NCBI GenBank assembly: GCA_039621445.1
Contig: CP154956.1
Location: 6,322,170 to 6,386,169 of the forward strand
Direction: 5' to 3'
Length of the DNA: 64,000 bases
DNA from: Euglena gracilis
Taxonomy: Eukaryota > Euglenida > Euglenophyceae > Euglenales
Part shown: one piece after another, positions 21,489 through 32,234 of the stretch
Layout of the letters: each line of letters opens with the position of its first letter
Numbering within the stretch: position 1 is the stretch's first letter
Notes under the pieces: model-generated
Told to the model about the DNA's origin: nothing
Databases searched by the model: none
What the model saw: only the letters and a program-made list of their open reading frames with translations
Made by a program: the position numbers and the translations under genes

Positions 21489-22420
21489 CTGGCAGACTGT
21501 GGCGGACAAATGGCCCGCGCCTCAGCTTGACCAAGTTGTCCTCATCCCTTATTTGGACCCCCCCCCCAATTGGCTGATTGGCCTTTGAGACAAGACCGGA
21601 CAAATCTGGCAAGGCCGCAAAAAATGCTCACAAAACCTCCAAAAATGCCGGTTTCGAAAAAAATTTAAATTAAATTGAAAATTCAAATTTAAATCTAAAA
21701 TTTCAGTTTAAATTTGAAATTGAAATTTGCCGGGGAAGAAAAAAGTTCTGACGAATCCAACTGTGCACAAAAAATGAAAAATCCGCAGGTGCAAGCCTCG
21801 TTCCTGGGACGGCGAGCAGTAAAGGTTCCAGCATGACAAATCTGTTGGTACAGGCCCAGAAATGACAATTTCCTGTGGTGGGGGAACGGGGACTAACTAA
21901 CTAACTGGACAGCCCCCCCCCCCCCCAAATACGACAGAGGTTTGATCTGGGGACCCATTGCTGTTGTTGTTGTTGGGGGGGGGTGACTTTGGGGGGGTTC
22001 TCCTTTTGCACCCATCACACCAACACACAAAAATGTCAGCGCCAATGGGCTGTGGCACCGCAGCCTGGCTTCAGCAGCTCCGTCAGCATTCCTAGCTTTC
22101 GCGGTTCTCTCGCACACCTGTGCCTGTGATACCATCAGCCCCAAAAAAGAGATCATCTCAGCCAGACATCGACAATGACCCGCCAACCTCCTGTAGAATT
22201 TCAAAAGAGTGAAACAAAATGGCCTCCGTCATTCCATACAAAGCAGGGTGCCCACCCATCCATCCAACCCACCCAACATCTCTGCGGCGGATGGGCTCTT
22301 TGAGGTCAAAAATGGGGGGAATAGAACCCTTCAGGGGTATCTACTCGGCCCTGGATTTGCACCAATGCGCCCACCCTTTGGAAATCTCTCATTCTTTCTT
22401 CTCAAGCAACAGGGGGCAAC

Positions 22421-23103
22421 CAGGGCAGAACGGGAAGGCCTGGTGGGGGGGTGGTCGACCCCCCCCCCCCGCCACCCGGGAGGTGGGGGGGTGGTCGACC
22501 CCCCCCCACCACAGCATTTTCACCGATTTCGGGAAAACCGGGATTTTGGCCAGAAAAATTGGTGAATTTTTTTTTTGAAAAACGAACCCAGAACACATGA
22601 TTTTCTGATGGAAAACCACATTTTTTTTTACAAAAAAATCTCAAAAAATTCAGGGTTAAAAATTGGTAGTTTTTAGGAGGGGAGTGAAAAAAACGAAGGT
22701 CAACAAAATAAGACCAAAATTTTGGCACAGTGAAATTTCACTGATTTAATTCTCTTTGAAATTTTTTGGATTTTCAATGGCATTTTTTTTGCTTCAAAAA
22801 CCTTTCAAAATCAAGTTTTGAGAAAATGTTGAATATTTGGAAGGTGTGGAAAAATGGGGTTTTGGGTGGTTTTTGGGGGGACCCCCTATATGGGTCCCAA
22901 AATGGGTCAAAAAACACCCGGCGCCGAAGGCGCCGGAAATTTTTTTTTTCGGGTCCAAAAATTGGTGCTCCTAGAAATACGGGAAGAGGGGGGGGGGGGG
23001 GTGGTCGACCCCCCCCCCCCCCACCATGCAGTGGGTGGGGGGGGTGGTCGACCCCCCACCACCCACCACCCTGGCTGTTCGGCCGATTCCCGTTTCTGCC
23101 CTG
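22421..23103. mobile_element. Repeat family A, longest copy (hAT-like ends)
   Basis: Inverted ends CAGGGCAGAACGGGAA at 22421 and its near-complement ending TTTCTGCCCTG at 23103, followed inward by GGTGGTCGACC dyads in G/C runs. The interior holds AT-rich DNA and a GGCGCCGAAGGCGCC hairpin (22920-22935). Flanking 8-mers (GGGGCAAC, GGGCCTCA) do not match well, so the duplication has decayed or an end is misplaced. Base 22961 onward is the empty target of the element at 13-381. Confidence 0.65.
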
Positions 23104-23180
23104 GGGCCTCAACCTTAACATTTCAGAGGTGAGAAAATGGAGGGTTTCACACGAGAGTGGGTACGGTACCATCCCCCAAC

Positions 23181-23444
23181 CAGGGGTTTTTAAGACCGGG
23201 GGGGAGGGGGGGAGGGGGTCAGGCACCCACCCACCCACCCCCTGGGGTGGGTCCCCCTGGGGGGAGGGGGGGGGCCGGGGAACCCACCAACTTTTGCCCG
23301 AAAATGGCCAAAATGCTAAAAATAGCACCTTTTTCAACCACCAGCCCCTACCCTGACCCCCCCGGGGGGGTCCGAGGGACCCACCCACCCTCCTCCCCCC
23401 CCCCCCCCCGGGGGAGGGGGTCCAAGACTAAAAAAAAACCTCTG
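23181..23444. mobile_element. hAT-like miniature element
   Basis: A 264-bp element with left end CAGGGGTTTTTAAGACC and right end CTAAAAAAAAACCTCTG, flanked by a perfect 8-bp duplication CCCCCAAC (23173-23180, 23445-23452). It is in the family of 3413-6992 and 33333-33595 but lacks the GC hairpin at the centre. Confidence 0.88.
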
Positions 23445-23452
23445 CCCCCAAC

Positions 23453-24931
23453 ACAAGATATGTCTGTGGTTTGGAGACAGAAACAAATGGACAGTGGAGG
23501 TCCTATCAAGCACAGCGGTGGTCAACGACAACAGCGTCAGGCCATGTCTCCCCTGCAGGCTTTTCTTTCCGACCTCTGTCCCCCCCCAAACGAACAGGCA
23601 CAAATCCCCAACGAGAACGTTGAAGCCCTGCAAGTTGTCGAAGCCCTTGTGTCACTTCCTCCAGAGAAACTCACTGGGAAATAATAGAAGATGGAAAAAC
23701 CACGCAGTGTGACCATGCTCTTCCTTTTGGAACAAAAGTAGCTTTCTGCCATGGGGGGCTTGCCCAGAGCAGGCAAAGCCCCCCCTCCCCGCCTTCCGGG
23801 GAGTCCGGTTTGGGTCTTGACTTGCTCCGACCCAAACAAATTTCCCTTGTGGCCATTCCTCAGGCACTCGGCCTCCGGTGTCGAGGGGGTGTTCCCCTCC
23901 CCAAAAAACGTGACTATCCCTACCCTTCGGACCTTCTTCGGAGCCCTTCGGGGGCTGGACTCTGGGGGTAGTGCCTGCCTGCCCAGGCACTCCAGGGCAC
24001 TCCGAGACCCCCCCAGGGTTGGTCAATTTCAGTCTGGTGCACATTGTCGTCCCCTCCAAATCGCCCCCCTTCGTTTGGTGGTCAATCGTCGTGCGAAAAC
24101 GCTGATCGATGTTACGTTCATGCTTCTTATTATGGATGGGGGGTTACAGCAGGAGGGGGGGAAACACAAATGCGTTTTTTTCTGTGTTTCTTTGTGTTTT
24201 TCGATTTTGGCAAAAATTGCGTTTCTTCCCGTCTTTTTGCACTTTTCCCCCAGCGATTTTTTTTTATACTGGAAACCTTTATTCACTATGAATCCTCATT
24301 TTGGCCCCGATTTCCCCTCATGACCAAAAAAATTGTCAATTTTTGTCACAATTACACTTTTGGTCGACAAAATGCTAGTTTTTTGCAAAATAGAAAATTT
24401 GCCCCGACGGAGCCAAGATTTTTTCTGAGTCGTCTCCAGTGGAAAAGTGTGCATCTCAGGGGAGCTCCTAAAGGATTTTTCATGCAATTTGTGTGTTTTT
24501 TTTGCTTTTTTGCGTGTTTTTTGTGTCGCGTTTTTTGAGGGTTCATGTTACCTTCCTCCCCCTCCCTGGTTACAAACAGCACCCCCCCCCCCAATGTGCA
24601 AAAAAGATTTGCGCCAGACAAATTCTTGGGCCTAAAAATATTTGTGCCAGACAAATTCTTGGGCCTTGAAAAAATCCCCAAAATCGCAGACATTATTTTT
24701 TTGAAATCGGTCAAAACATACACCAAAATCTTCATCTTTTCGCCGGAATTTTTTTGGGTTCCCAGGGGGTCCCGGACCCCCCTCGGTCCGAAGGGGGGGG
24801 GGGTAGTCTGGACCCCCCTCCCCCCTCCGCAAAACCACCGCTCACTTAATATATGCATGCATGCATGTATGGCTGGTTGGATGGATGGATGGATGTATGC
24901 GGGGGGCCCTAGTTTGCCAGCCAAGAATGGC
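23453..24931. other. Presumed intron; no supported gene
   Basis: Contains a fragment with AGTGCCTGCCTGCCCAGGCAC (23970-23991) and GGGGTCC-like DNA similar to 37.6 kb, and a two-copy tandem of GCCAGACAAATTCTTGGGCC (24613-24666). Confidence 0.35.
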
Positions 24932-25046
24932 CTGCCCACCGCTGAAGAGGAAATCCACCAGCGCCCACCCGTTGCGCTGCTGGACGGCGCCGTCGTGGGA
25001 GTAGATGTACTCGCCGTGACACACCGTCTCATTCCGCGCCAGGGGG
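24932..25046 (-). CDS. Candidate 115-bp exon with GC donor
   Basis: After GTGGCAAG the exon completes one codon, then reads 38 codons: PLARNETVCHGEYIYSHD, GAVQQRNGWALVDFLF, SGGQ. It ends GGGCAG before GCCATT. Codon bias is strongly GC3. It ends in phase 0, matching 21393-21488. Beyond the acceptor, sequence becomes a degenerate AAAATCGC repeat (25070-25260) unlike coding DNA. Function unrecognised. Confidence 0.48.
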
Positions 25047-26191
25047 CTTGCCACGGGAGGCCACCGCGTACAGAAAAACGGCAAAGAGAAAAATGTCGAA
25101 GAGGAATTTTCACGTTGAGAAAAATCGCAAACGGAAAACTGACGAGGAGAAAGACGGCGAAGACAAGAATGGCGCAAATAAAAATCCCGAACGGAAGAAT
25201 TGCGAAGAGCAAAGTCGCGAAATGAAAGTCGTCAAAGACAAAGTTGCAAAGGGGGAAAATATTTGAAGGAATGCCCACAAAAAAATCGCGGAAGGGGACA
25301 ACATCTGTAACATTCCCAAATCCTTGGCCGATCCATCTTGAGTGCGATGCAAACGACTTGAAACACAATACAAAATGTGCACATCATTCCAACATAACCG
25401 CTCCAGTTGTGGTGTTTTTGTCTTCGAGGAAGGCAATTCAAAAATGTCAGGGGTGGCTGGCCCCTCGTTCGTCTGGTCGGTAAGATAAATTTTCCACTAT
25501 GCAGGAACATGGACTGTTGCGGGTTGCAGAAAATACCTCCCCTTGGCAATAGAGGACCTTGGCAGTAGAGGAGAAGACCACTAACAAATACCTGCCTGGG
25601 TGATGAGCAAGAACGTTCTTTGGTAATGACACAACCATTCCTGAAGGAGGTGATCCTCCTGGAGTTTCAGTCACATTTGCTCAGCCCAGGGGCAACGTTA
25701 ACTCCATTCCCACCTGGAGTCCCCTGCTCACTGCGCCGCACGAATGGATGCGCCAGTCACCGTATGACAAACGCAGGTTGCCAAACCGAAAATCAGCCCA
25801 GCCCCAGCATTTGGCTGCGGAGAACACCACACCATCACAGTCACCAACGCACTACACCATGCGCCATGAAGGCAGTCTGTTGCAGCCAGCTGATCCTTGA
25901 GAACCGTCGAAGGTGCAGCCAGCTGGAAAATGGTCCTGGCTTGAACCCCCACCTCCTCCCCCCCCCACCCCAGAGAAGGGAGGGTCTAAGGGGGGTTGGG
26001 ACTGGGGGTGATTTTACACATTCAACAACGTTCAAACTCCACCCGGGGCAGTTTGTTGCTCCAGCCAGTCAAGGAAATAAGCCAAAACACCATGGATTAC
26101 CAAAATCATTTTGGAAATCGCCAAGCATTGCTGGTTTTCATCATTGTACCTCCCCCTTCTCGGGGGGGGGGGGGGCTGTGGACGAATTTAG

Positions 26192-26218
26192 CGCCGGCCA
26201 TAAACAGACAAGAAGCCT
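26192..26218 (+). repeat. Short dispersed repeat GCCGGCCATAAACAGACAAG
   Basis: The same 20-mer with flanks (AGYGCCGGCC...AAACCTTAG-like) recurs at 42600-42630, next to the signal-peptide exon, in the same orientation. Confidence 0.7.
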
Positions 26219-26715
26219 TGGGGGGGGGATGAACAACTGGGGGGGGGGGAGATGAGCTAGCCTGGCCTCGAAAAAAACGTGTACAAATGTGCAAAATCTG
26301 AGAGAAAAAGTGATAAAATGAGAAATACGTTCTCCCCTGCCTTTTCTGAGAAGTGGAAAAAATACGGGTAAGATAGGGGGGGGGGCGCTGGCTTCGTCAA
26401 AATATGGGAAAAAACAGAGGGAGGTGCTAAAACAAGGGGGGGGAGACATAAAAAATCCAGCGAAAAGAAATCTGTGCCAAAAAAAAAGCATGGTTCCTGG
26501 AATTTGAGGATCCACTGTAAAACTTGCCGGCATTTGGATGAAAGAGCCAGCAATACCCCACCATTTCAGGAAAGAAAGATCTCGCAAAGCTTGTGCCCTC
26601 CCTTGCGAACCTGCCGAACGTGGCCTCCCGGATGTCAATTCCATCCCATTGTGAACACCTTGGGGTTTAAATGAGACCTTTCTGTGGAGAGGGGGAAATG
26701 GGGAGAGTTGTTCCC

Positions 26716-26840
26716 CGAGCAAACGTGATGGAGTCGTACACGCCGGCCTTCTGGGCCGAGTTGAGAAGCAGGTCCACCAGAGTGAGGAAAATGCCGGGGG
26801 AGGGGACGGTCAGGGTTTGACATGAGCGGGGGGGGTTGCT
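26716..26840 (-). CDS. Candidate exon, boundaries uncertain
   Basis: Minus-strand frame SNPPRSCQTLTVPSPGIF, LTLVDLLLNSAQKAG, VYDSITFAR. Bias towards C and G in third positions starts at about GIFLTLVD, so the true left boundary may be the pyrimidine-rich stretch just before it, which has no AG. Together with 28614-28681 it would read KWLVFLGTSIQR followed by GIFLTLVDLLL, which recalls the first conserved block of SGNH/PC-esterase-like proteins with Thr in place of Asp. That is a resemblance only. Confidence 0.38.
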
Positions 26841-27358
26841 CTGTGAGTCACTGGGCACCTTGGGTTAGTAACTAACCTTGCAGGGTAGAAAAAAATTTTG
26901 GGAAACAAAAAATTAAGGAAATTTACAGAAAAAATTATGGAAAAATGTTCTGGTAAAATTCAATAATAAATTTGGCGACATTCGGTATAAAACACTTTAT
27001 TGCCATGTGTCGGAGGAAATTGAACAATTTCTGGCAACTTTGCTGCCAATTTACCCTGTCGGTTCGCCCAAAAAGTTGCAACACAATCAGCCGTGGCAAT
27101 ACGCCATGGCAACACTTACGCCATTCACCCTGAACTTGTTCATCATCCAGCGGAAGACACAACAATTCATACTTAGAAATTACCAAGGCACAAAATACGA
27201 ACCTGTTTGTAGAATGCCTATTGCTCCTGCCAATTGGCTGATTGGGTTTGAAAACTGAGTAAAACCAACAATAAACAGCCTTTGAACGGAAATTTTCAAT
27301 TTTCAAATTTCCACTACGCACATCAGTTTCCCAGCAAAAACTACCCCTGCTACCCATA

Positions 27359-27442
27359 TATTGCAAAAACTGGCTCCTGCACTAGTCAGGTGGGGGGGGC
27401 GTGTGGGGGTAAATGTCCAGTGTAGGAGCCAGTTTTTGCAAT
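27359..27442. repeat. Small inverted repeat beside the large palindrome
   Basis: TTGCAAAAACTGGCTCCTGC at 27361 is matched by its near-complement at 27421-27441, with a G-rich loop of about 38 bp. Confidence 0.85.
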
Positions 27443-27446
27443 ACCT

Positions 27447-27800
27447 CCACTTGGGGGAAAAATTGCACCGTGCAATTTTTGCAATTTTGTGCAATTTTCG
27501 ATTTTCCCGAAATGTGCAATTTTTTTTGCAATTTTGTGCAATTAATTGCACATGGCCCAGGACATTTTGTTTTGGAAAAGGTCAGTTTTTGATGCAATTG
27601 AAAACTTGCCTCCAGAATACCTCCAGAAAAAAAACCCGGCAAGTTTTCAATTGCATCAAAAACTGACCTTTTCCAAAACAAAATGTCCTGGGCCATGTGC
27701 AATTAATTGCACAAAATTGCAAAAAATTGCACATTTCGGGAAAACCGAAAATTGCACAAAATTGCAAAAATTGCACGGTGCAATTTTCCCCCCCAAGTGG
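27447..27800. repeat. 354-bp near-perfect palindrome
   Basis: Arms 27447-27610 and 27638-27800 (about 164 and 163 bp) are reverse complements with a single clear substitution (TCG/CCG near 27500 and 27745) plus homopolymer length differences. The 27-bp loop begins TCCAGAATACCTCC. Each arm starts CCACTTGGGGG, contains TGCAATTTTGTGCAATT repeats, ATTAATTGCACATGGCCCAG, and ends GATGCAATTGAAAACTTGCC. Identical frames therefore read out on both strands. A related TGCAAAAAACTGCAAAAA...CTGCACGGTGCA block is at 45850-45935. Confidence 0.93.
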
Positions 27801-28613
27801 TGACAGGCCCCCATAAAGATTGGGCTCAGGTGGCAGTTTCCCTGGGGGGGGGGGGGTCCAGGTCAAAGGAAATTTTCGACCACCCACTGACGCAGAAATC
27901 CAAATTTTTTTTCTTGTGGTCAAAACTGTAAAATGACTCAAATTTTATCGTCAAAAAAGAATGAAACAGTCCCTTCAAGGTTTGAAAATATACTCCCCCC
28001 TTCGACAGGAAAACTGTCCTCCCCAGGAAACTGTCACCTAAGCTCTTGTCACTTTTGGGACCTGTCACCGACCTCTTTTCGCTGACCTGTCACCTGACAA
28101 TTTTTTTCGGAAATTTTTGAAGGAAAATCCTTGTGAAACTCTCTGTTTCTTTTGCCTGGCATTTCGATAACCCTTCCAGGGGGGGGAGTCGGCGGCGGGT
28201 ATCTCACAGGTTCAGGTTTCTCAGTAATGGCAGTTGCCCAATGGGGGGTATGGTCCGAGAGTACCCTTTTTGGCCTTGCGATGCCTTGGTCAGTCACCCC
28301 CTGGGGGTGTAACCCCCCCCCTTTCTTTCAACTCCCTTCAGCGCTTCGCGCCATGTGCAAACTGGTATAGATTGGCATTTACCAAGTTTCTTTTACTTGC
28401 ATTTCAAAAATCCAGAAACATCTGAAAGTCCATCCTTTGTCTGAAATAGGGATCTTCGGCAATTTTTCAGGGAAAACGTTCACCCTCCTGGTGCTTCGCG
28501 TCGTCAGGGGGAGCCTAATGAGGGGGGGAGTGTGACGCACGACACACCTGAGGTATGGCCTCCCCCCTCCTTCGGTGTAGGGAGGGGGGCGCTAAACTCC
28601 ATCCCCTCGGGAC

Positions 28614-28681
28614 CGTCTCCCGTCGCGCTGGATGGAAGTCCCCAGGAACACGAGCCACTTGGGGGCAGCTTGGGCAGCGGC
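28614..28681 (-). CDS. Candidate short exon
   Basis: Acceptor CACCTGCAG, phase 0 as required after 32054-32201, then AAAQAAPKWLVFLGTSIQ and RDGR, with a possible donor ACG before GTCCCG. The codon bias is good up to GTSIQR. The donor and the join to 26716-26840 are uncertain. WLVFLGTSIQR resembles the nucleophile block of GDSx-type esterases, with Thr where Asp is usual. Confidence 0.35.
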
Positions 28682-28805
28682 CTGCAGGTGCTGGTGCGGT
28701 GCCGCCCTCACCCCTGGCTGGGGGGGGGGGTTCGGGTGGGTCTGCCCCGTCATCTGCGAGTACCGACTCACTCCGTGATTCCTGGGTGGTTTTCTTCACC
28801 CATAT

Positions 28806-28841
28806 GTTTTTATATGTATATGCATATATATGAATATGTAT

Positions 28842-28873
<32 letters not shown>

Positions 28874-29005
28874 GCATATATGTGCATATGTATATGATGT
28901 ATATGGATGTGTATATGTAGATGTATATTTATGTGTCTGTGTATGTATGTGTATGTGCATGTATATGTATATGTTTATACATGCGCATATGTATATGTAT
29001 ACGTA
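28806..29005. repeat. ATATGTATATG-type microsatellite
   Basis: Imperfect TATATGTATA and CATACATA repeats. Similar tracts at 29222-29345 and 30455-30525 accompany the repeats described next. Confidence 0.85.
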
Positions 29006-29012
29006 TACACTG

Positions 29013-30735
29013 AATTGCCAAAATCTTCATACCCCTGGCGTGTCAAAAATCTCCATACCGCCGATTTTTTTTGCATATTTTTTAAGAATAAGGTTCGGTT
29101 CGCCGTGGCATGTCAAAAGCCGCACATAATGCACACAGCTGTGCGAGGGCAGGTGTGATGCTGCTGGGTGTGTGCAACGTTGCTCATGGTTTCTGAACGG
29201 AAGGTGCAATGAAGGCACACAATGTATATATACATGAATAAACACATACACACATAATGCAATATATACATAATGTATGTTTGCACTGTATATATATTTA
29301 TCCATATCCATATCCACATGCACATCCACATGCATGTATAAACAAACACATTCATATGATATACATTTAAAGTGCATACAGAGAACATACAGTGTGCCAA
29401 GTAGATTTTCATACCATGAAAACAAAGTGAAAAAAATGGTTGCACCCGACGCTCCTCAGAACCGTGCCAAATCATCACCGAGAGTTGCGAGCACAGGTGG
29501 AGCGGTGTTTTCACAGTCAAATGTGACTGCTTAATGCCACTTGGCACCATCGCGGTTGTGACTTGGTCACAATTGTCGTGCAATGGTCACAACGGCGTAG
29601 ATTTCTTTCCTTCGTATAATTGACCTTCTCCGTCGTCGCCCTGTGGGTATCTGCTGAAGAAAACCACCAGGCACCAGGCTGGAGCCCATTGCGTGTGCCA
29701 TTTGCCGTGTTATGCTGGCTAAGAACTAAACTAAGAGCTCCACCAACAGCGTAATCGCTGCTGTCGACTTCCAGCACATGCGGTTTATCCGGGTCCGCGA
29801 TTTTGAGGACCTGACTTGCGGGTTGCAGTGGAAACATCCACCCGAATTGTGGGTTGCAGTGTAGCTGCACAATTCACACGCCCGCAACCGTAGGGGGTAT
29901 CATCCGCATTCCCAAGGAACATCCCAACCAAGGGTGTGTGGGAGGCTTTTTGGACACATCACCTGGAAGTGGCACTGTGCAAACCGCATTCACTTCCGTC
30001 CAGCCAGATTCAAGCCTGCTCCAGTGCTTTGGTGGCATTTTCTGCTTTTTTTCTTCTCAAGAGTTATTTTGGGCTGTTGGCAGTGGATGGGTCCAGCTAT
30101 TTCACCGCGTTTTCATGTGTGAGAAAGGAAACACAGCCGAAGGGGATCCAATTCATTGCCCCCTTTGCTTTGTGCAAACCTGTGCATATGCATGGTATAT
30201 GTTTTTGAATATCTATACAGATAAATCTATACAGATACATAATAATAAAATAATAATAAATTTTCATGCCCTGAAAAAAAAGCGGAAAAAAACGGTGGTA
30301 GCCGACGCCCTCAAGAACCGTCCCAAATCATCTCCCAGAGAGGCGAGCGCAACTGGAGCGGAGGTTTCACAGTTAAATGTGACTGCTTCGTACCACGTGG
30401 CACCAACGCGGGATGGCAGAAAGGAAGAATGATATAGATGTAAGACTTGGTGTGACATATTCACATACATATACACATACACATACGTATACATATACAT
30501 ATGCATATGCATATGCATGTACACTCAGTTGCCAAAATCTTCATACCCCTGGCGTGTCAAAAGTCTTCATACCCCCGATTTCTTCGCAAACTTCCTAAGA
30601 GAACTTAAACCAGGGTTCTGTTCGCCGCGGCATGTCAAAGGCCGCACATAAGTGCACACAGCTGTTGCTGGGAGTGTGCACCGTTGCTCATGGTCCTTGA
30701 ATGGAAGGCACATACTTGGTGCCAGCAGCGCAAAC
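29013..30735 (-). repeat. Two repeat pairs in A-B-B'-A' order
   Basis: Block A (29013-29230) and A' (30525-30735) share TTCATACCCCTGGCGTGTC, GGCATGTCAAARGCCGCACA and GTTGCTCATGGT. Block B (29425-29560) and B' (30270-30425) share AATGTGACTGCTT and CCAAATCATC. All four are in the same orientation, so this is neither a simple tandem nor an inverted duplication. Minus-strand frames are conserved in both pairs (HEQRCT.PA, FAKKSG, FDTPGV; LA.LGDDL.RF), hinting at former coding sequence. Confidence 0.72.
29560..29862 (-). pseudogene. Decayed Ty3/gypsy reverse transcriptase/RNase H fragment
   Basis: Minus-strand frame with LKIADPDKPHVLEVDSSDYA then VGGALS, the typical start of the RNase H segment of Ty3/gypsy polyproteins (pattern P.L..PD..KPF.LETDAS..AVGA.LSQ). 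Further along, in shifted frames, come remnants of the FFSR and TTEK..NYT.ER motifs. No protease, integrase or terminal repeats are found. The element is short and frameshifted, hence a fragment lying between repeats B and B'. Confidence 0.7.
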
Positions 30736-32053
30736 ATCGCACACAGTTGATTACTCTTTTGGTAAGAAACCACAAATGAAATAGAGTGCTTCAATCGTTT
30801 TGTTGTGGAAAAAAAAAGACACACAACAGCTAGCAGAGACCGAAGCAGTCATTTCATCTAAATGACTGGTTACCCCCGAAGGGCGATCGGCTGTATGCGA
30901 TGTTTTCGCTGCTGGCACCAAGTGTAGACACATTGTGTGTATGCATATATTATGTGTATCAAACATATGTTTGTATTACGTTATACGCATATCCATATAT
31001 AGATATGGATGCATCCCCCGACAGTGATATGTTTCAAATCAAACTGTCCAGGAAAAAAAAACAGGGACACAAAGGGTGGGTGCGAGGCGAAAAAACGTCG
31101 AAGGAGCAGTACCTGGCAGACGGTGATGCGATGCGTCCCACCGGACCCCAGCAGGGGGAGGGGTGAATGAGGGTGAAAGAAAAATGCGCACAAATGAGAA
31201 AAAATTCGAAAAAAAAAGCAAACAAGGAAACTCAGCACAACCTAAGAAAACAACAAATTATCATGAAAATGTAAAAAAGCCTGAAGTGCAAGAAAAACGC
31301 GCAAGTGCAAGGAGTTGCTTGAAAATGCCAATCCTGCAATTTTGAATGATCCAAATACCTCAAAATTTTGTTTGAAATGCAAACAAAATAACACCACGAG
31401 GAAAATAAATAAAACACACAAGAAAATAGAAAAAAATGTGCGGAGATCAAAAATTAGCGGAAATCGAGAGCATAAAGCTTCCAAAAAGGCGACAGAAAAA
31501 AAATGTGATGAAAACACACAAAGCATCCCCGTTGACCAACCACAATACAAAACAAACAGGTCTGCTTTGCCAGGAAATGCGACGGTTCAGAGGTGAAAAA
31601 TCAGAGCTTCAAAAAGTTTTTTTTTCTTGACCCAAGCCATGGGTTACTAATTTGGACAACAACTGCATTCGGCGTGACAGCTTTGATGAAAACCAGCAGC
31701 ACAGTGCGTACACGACTCATTGGGGGTCTCGGATGAGGTTTGTGATGCATGGACTCTCTTATTACAATATGCACATAAAACCAAAATCCAAATCTATGTG
31801 TTCTTTAGGACTCTTAAAATGCCCAAACGTGACGATTGATTCTCTGAACCTATACTTCTAAACTGTTGAACCCGTTGAGGAAACAAAATGTCAAAGTTTG
31901 GACCCAAAAGAAAAAAATCATTCAACAAGGGTGCTTTCCTTGCTTCATCCCCACAGAGCGAAGAAAGCCATTGGGGAAAACAAACCCTGCCTCCTCCCCC
32001 CTCCGAGGAAACACCGTTCACGAAGGGACTCTTCCCTCCTCGGACGTCGCCGC
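30736..32053. other. Presumed intron; no gene seen
   Basis: AT-rich and A-rich (31160-31560) DNA giving lysine-rich frames of no recognisable kind. Confidence 0.35.
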
Positions 32054-32201
32054 CTGGGCGCGGGGTTGGTAGACCCAGCCGTACCGCAGCACGTTGTCCC
32101 GGTGGCTGGCGAGCCGGGCCGACACCCACGCTCCGTCCAGCCAGCCATGGCCGAAGAGCCACCCCTTGCCAGCAGGCACCAGCCAGCGGCCCGGGGGAAA
32201 C
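32054..32201 (-). CDS. Candidate 148-bp exon with GC donor
   Basis: Acceptor GGGGTAG, one base completing a codon, then 49 codons: FPPGRWLVPAGKGWLFGH, GWLDGAWVSARLASHRD, NVLRYGWVYQPRAQ. It ends CCCAG before GCGGCG. The one-base start fits the two-base overhang of 34715-34833 exactly, and the phase-0 end fits 28614-28681. Nearly every third position is C or G. Rich in Trp and Gly, suggesting a beta-rich extracellular domain. Function unrecognised. Confidence 0.55.
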
Positions 32202-32234
32202 CTACCCCCCCCCCCCAATACAAAGCGCCCCCAC

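Noticed and set aside
22413-23111. A perfect 8-bp duplication for repeat family A
   Set aside because: Flanks GGGGCAAC and GGGCCTCA match too poorly to claim.
24352-25368. A 338-codon minus-strand frame with a multi-helix hydrophobic segment
   Set aside because: The hydrophobic part is an AAAATCGC-type degenerate tandem read in frame. Only the embedded 115-bp segment at 24932-25046 has exon features.
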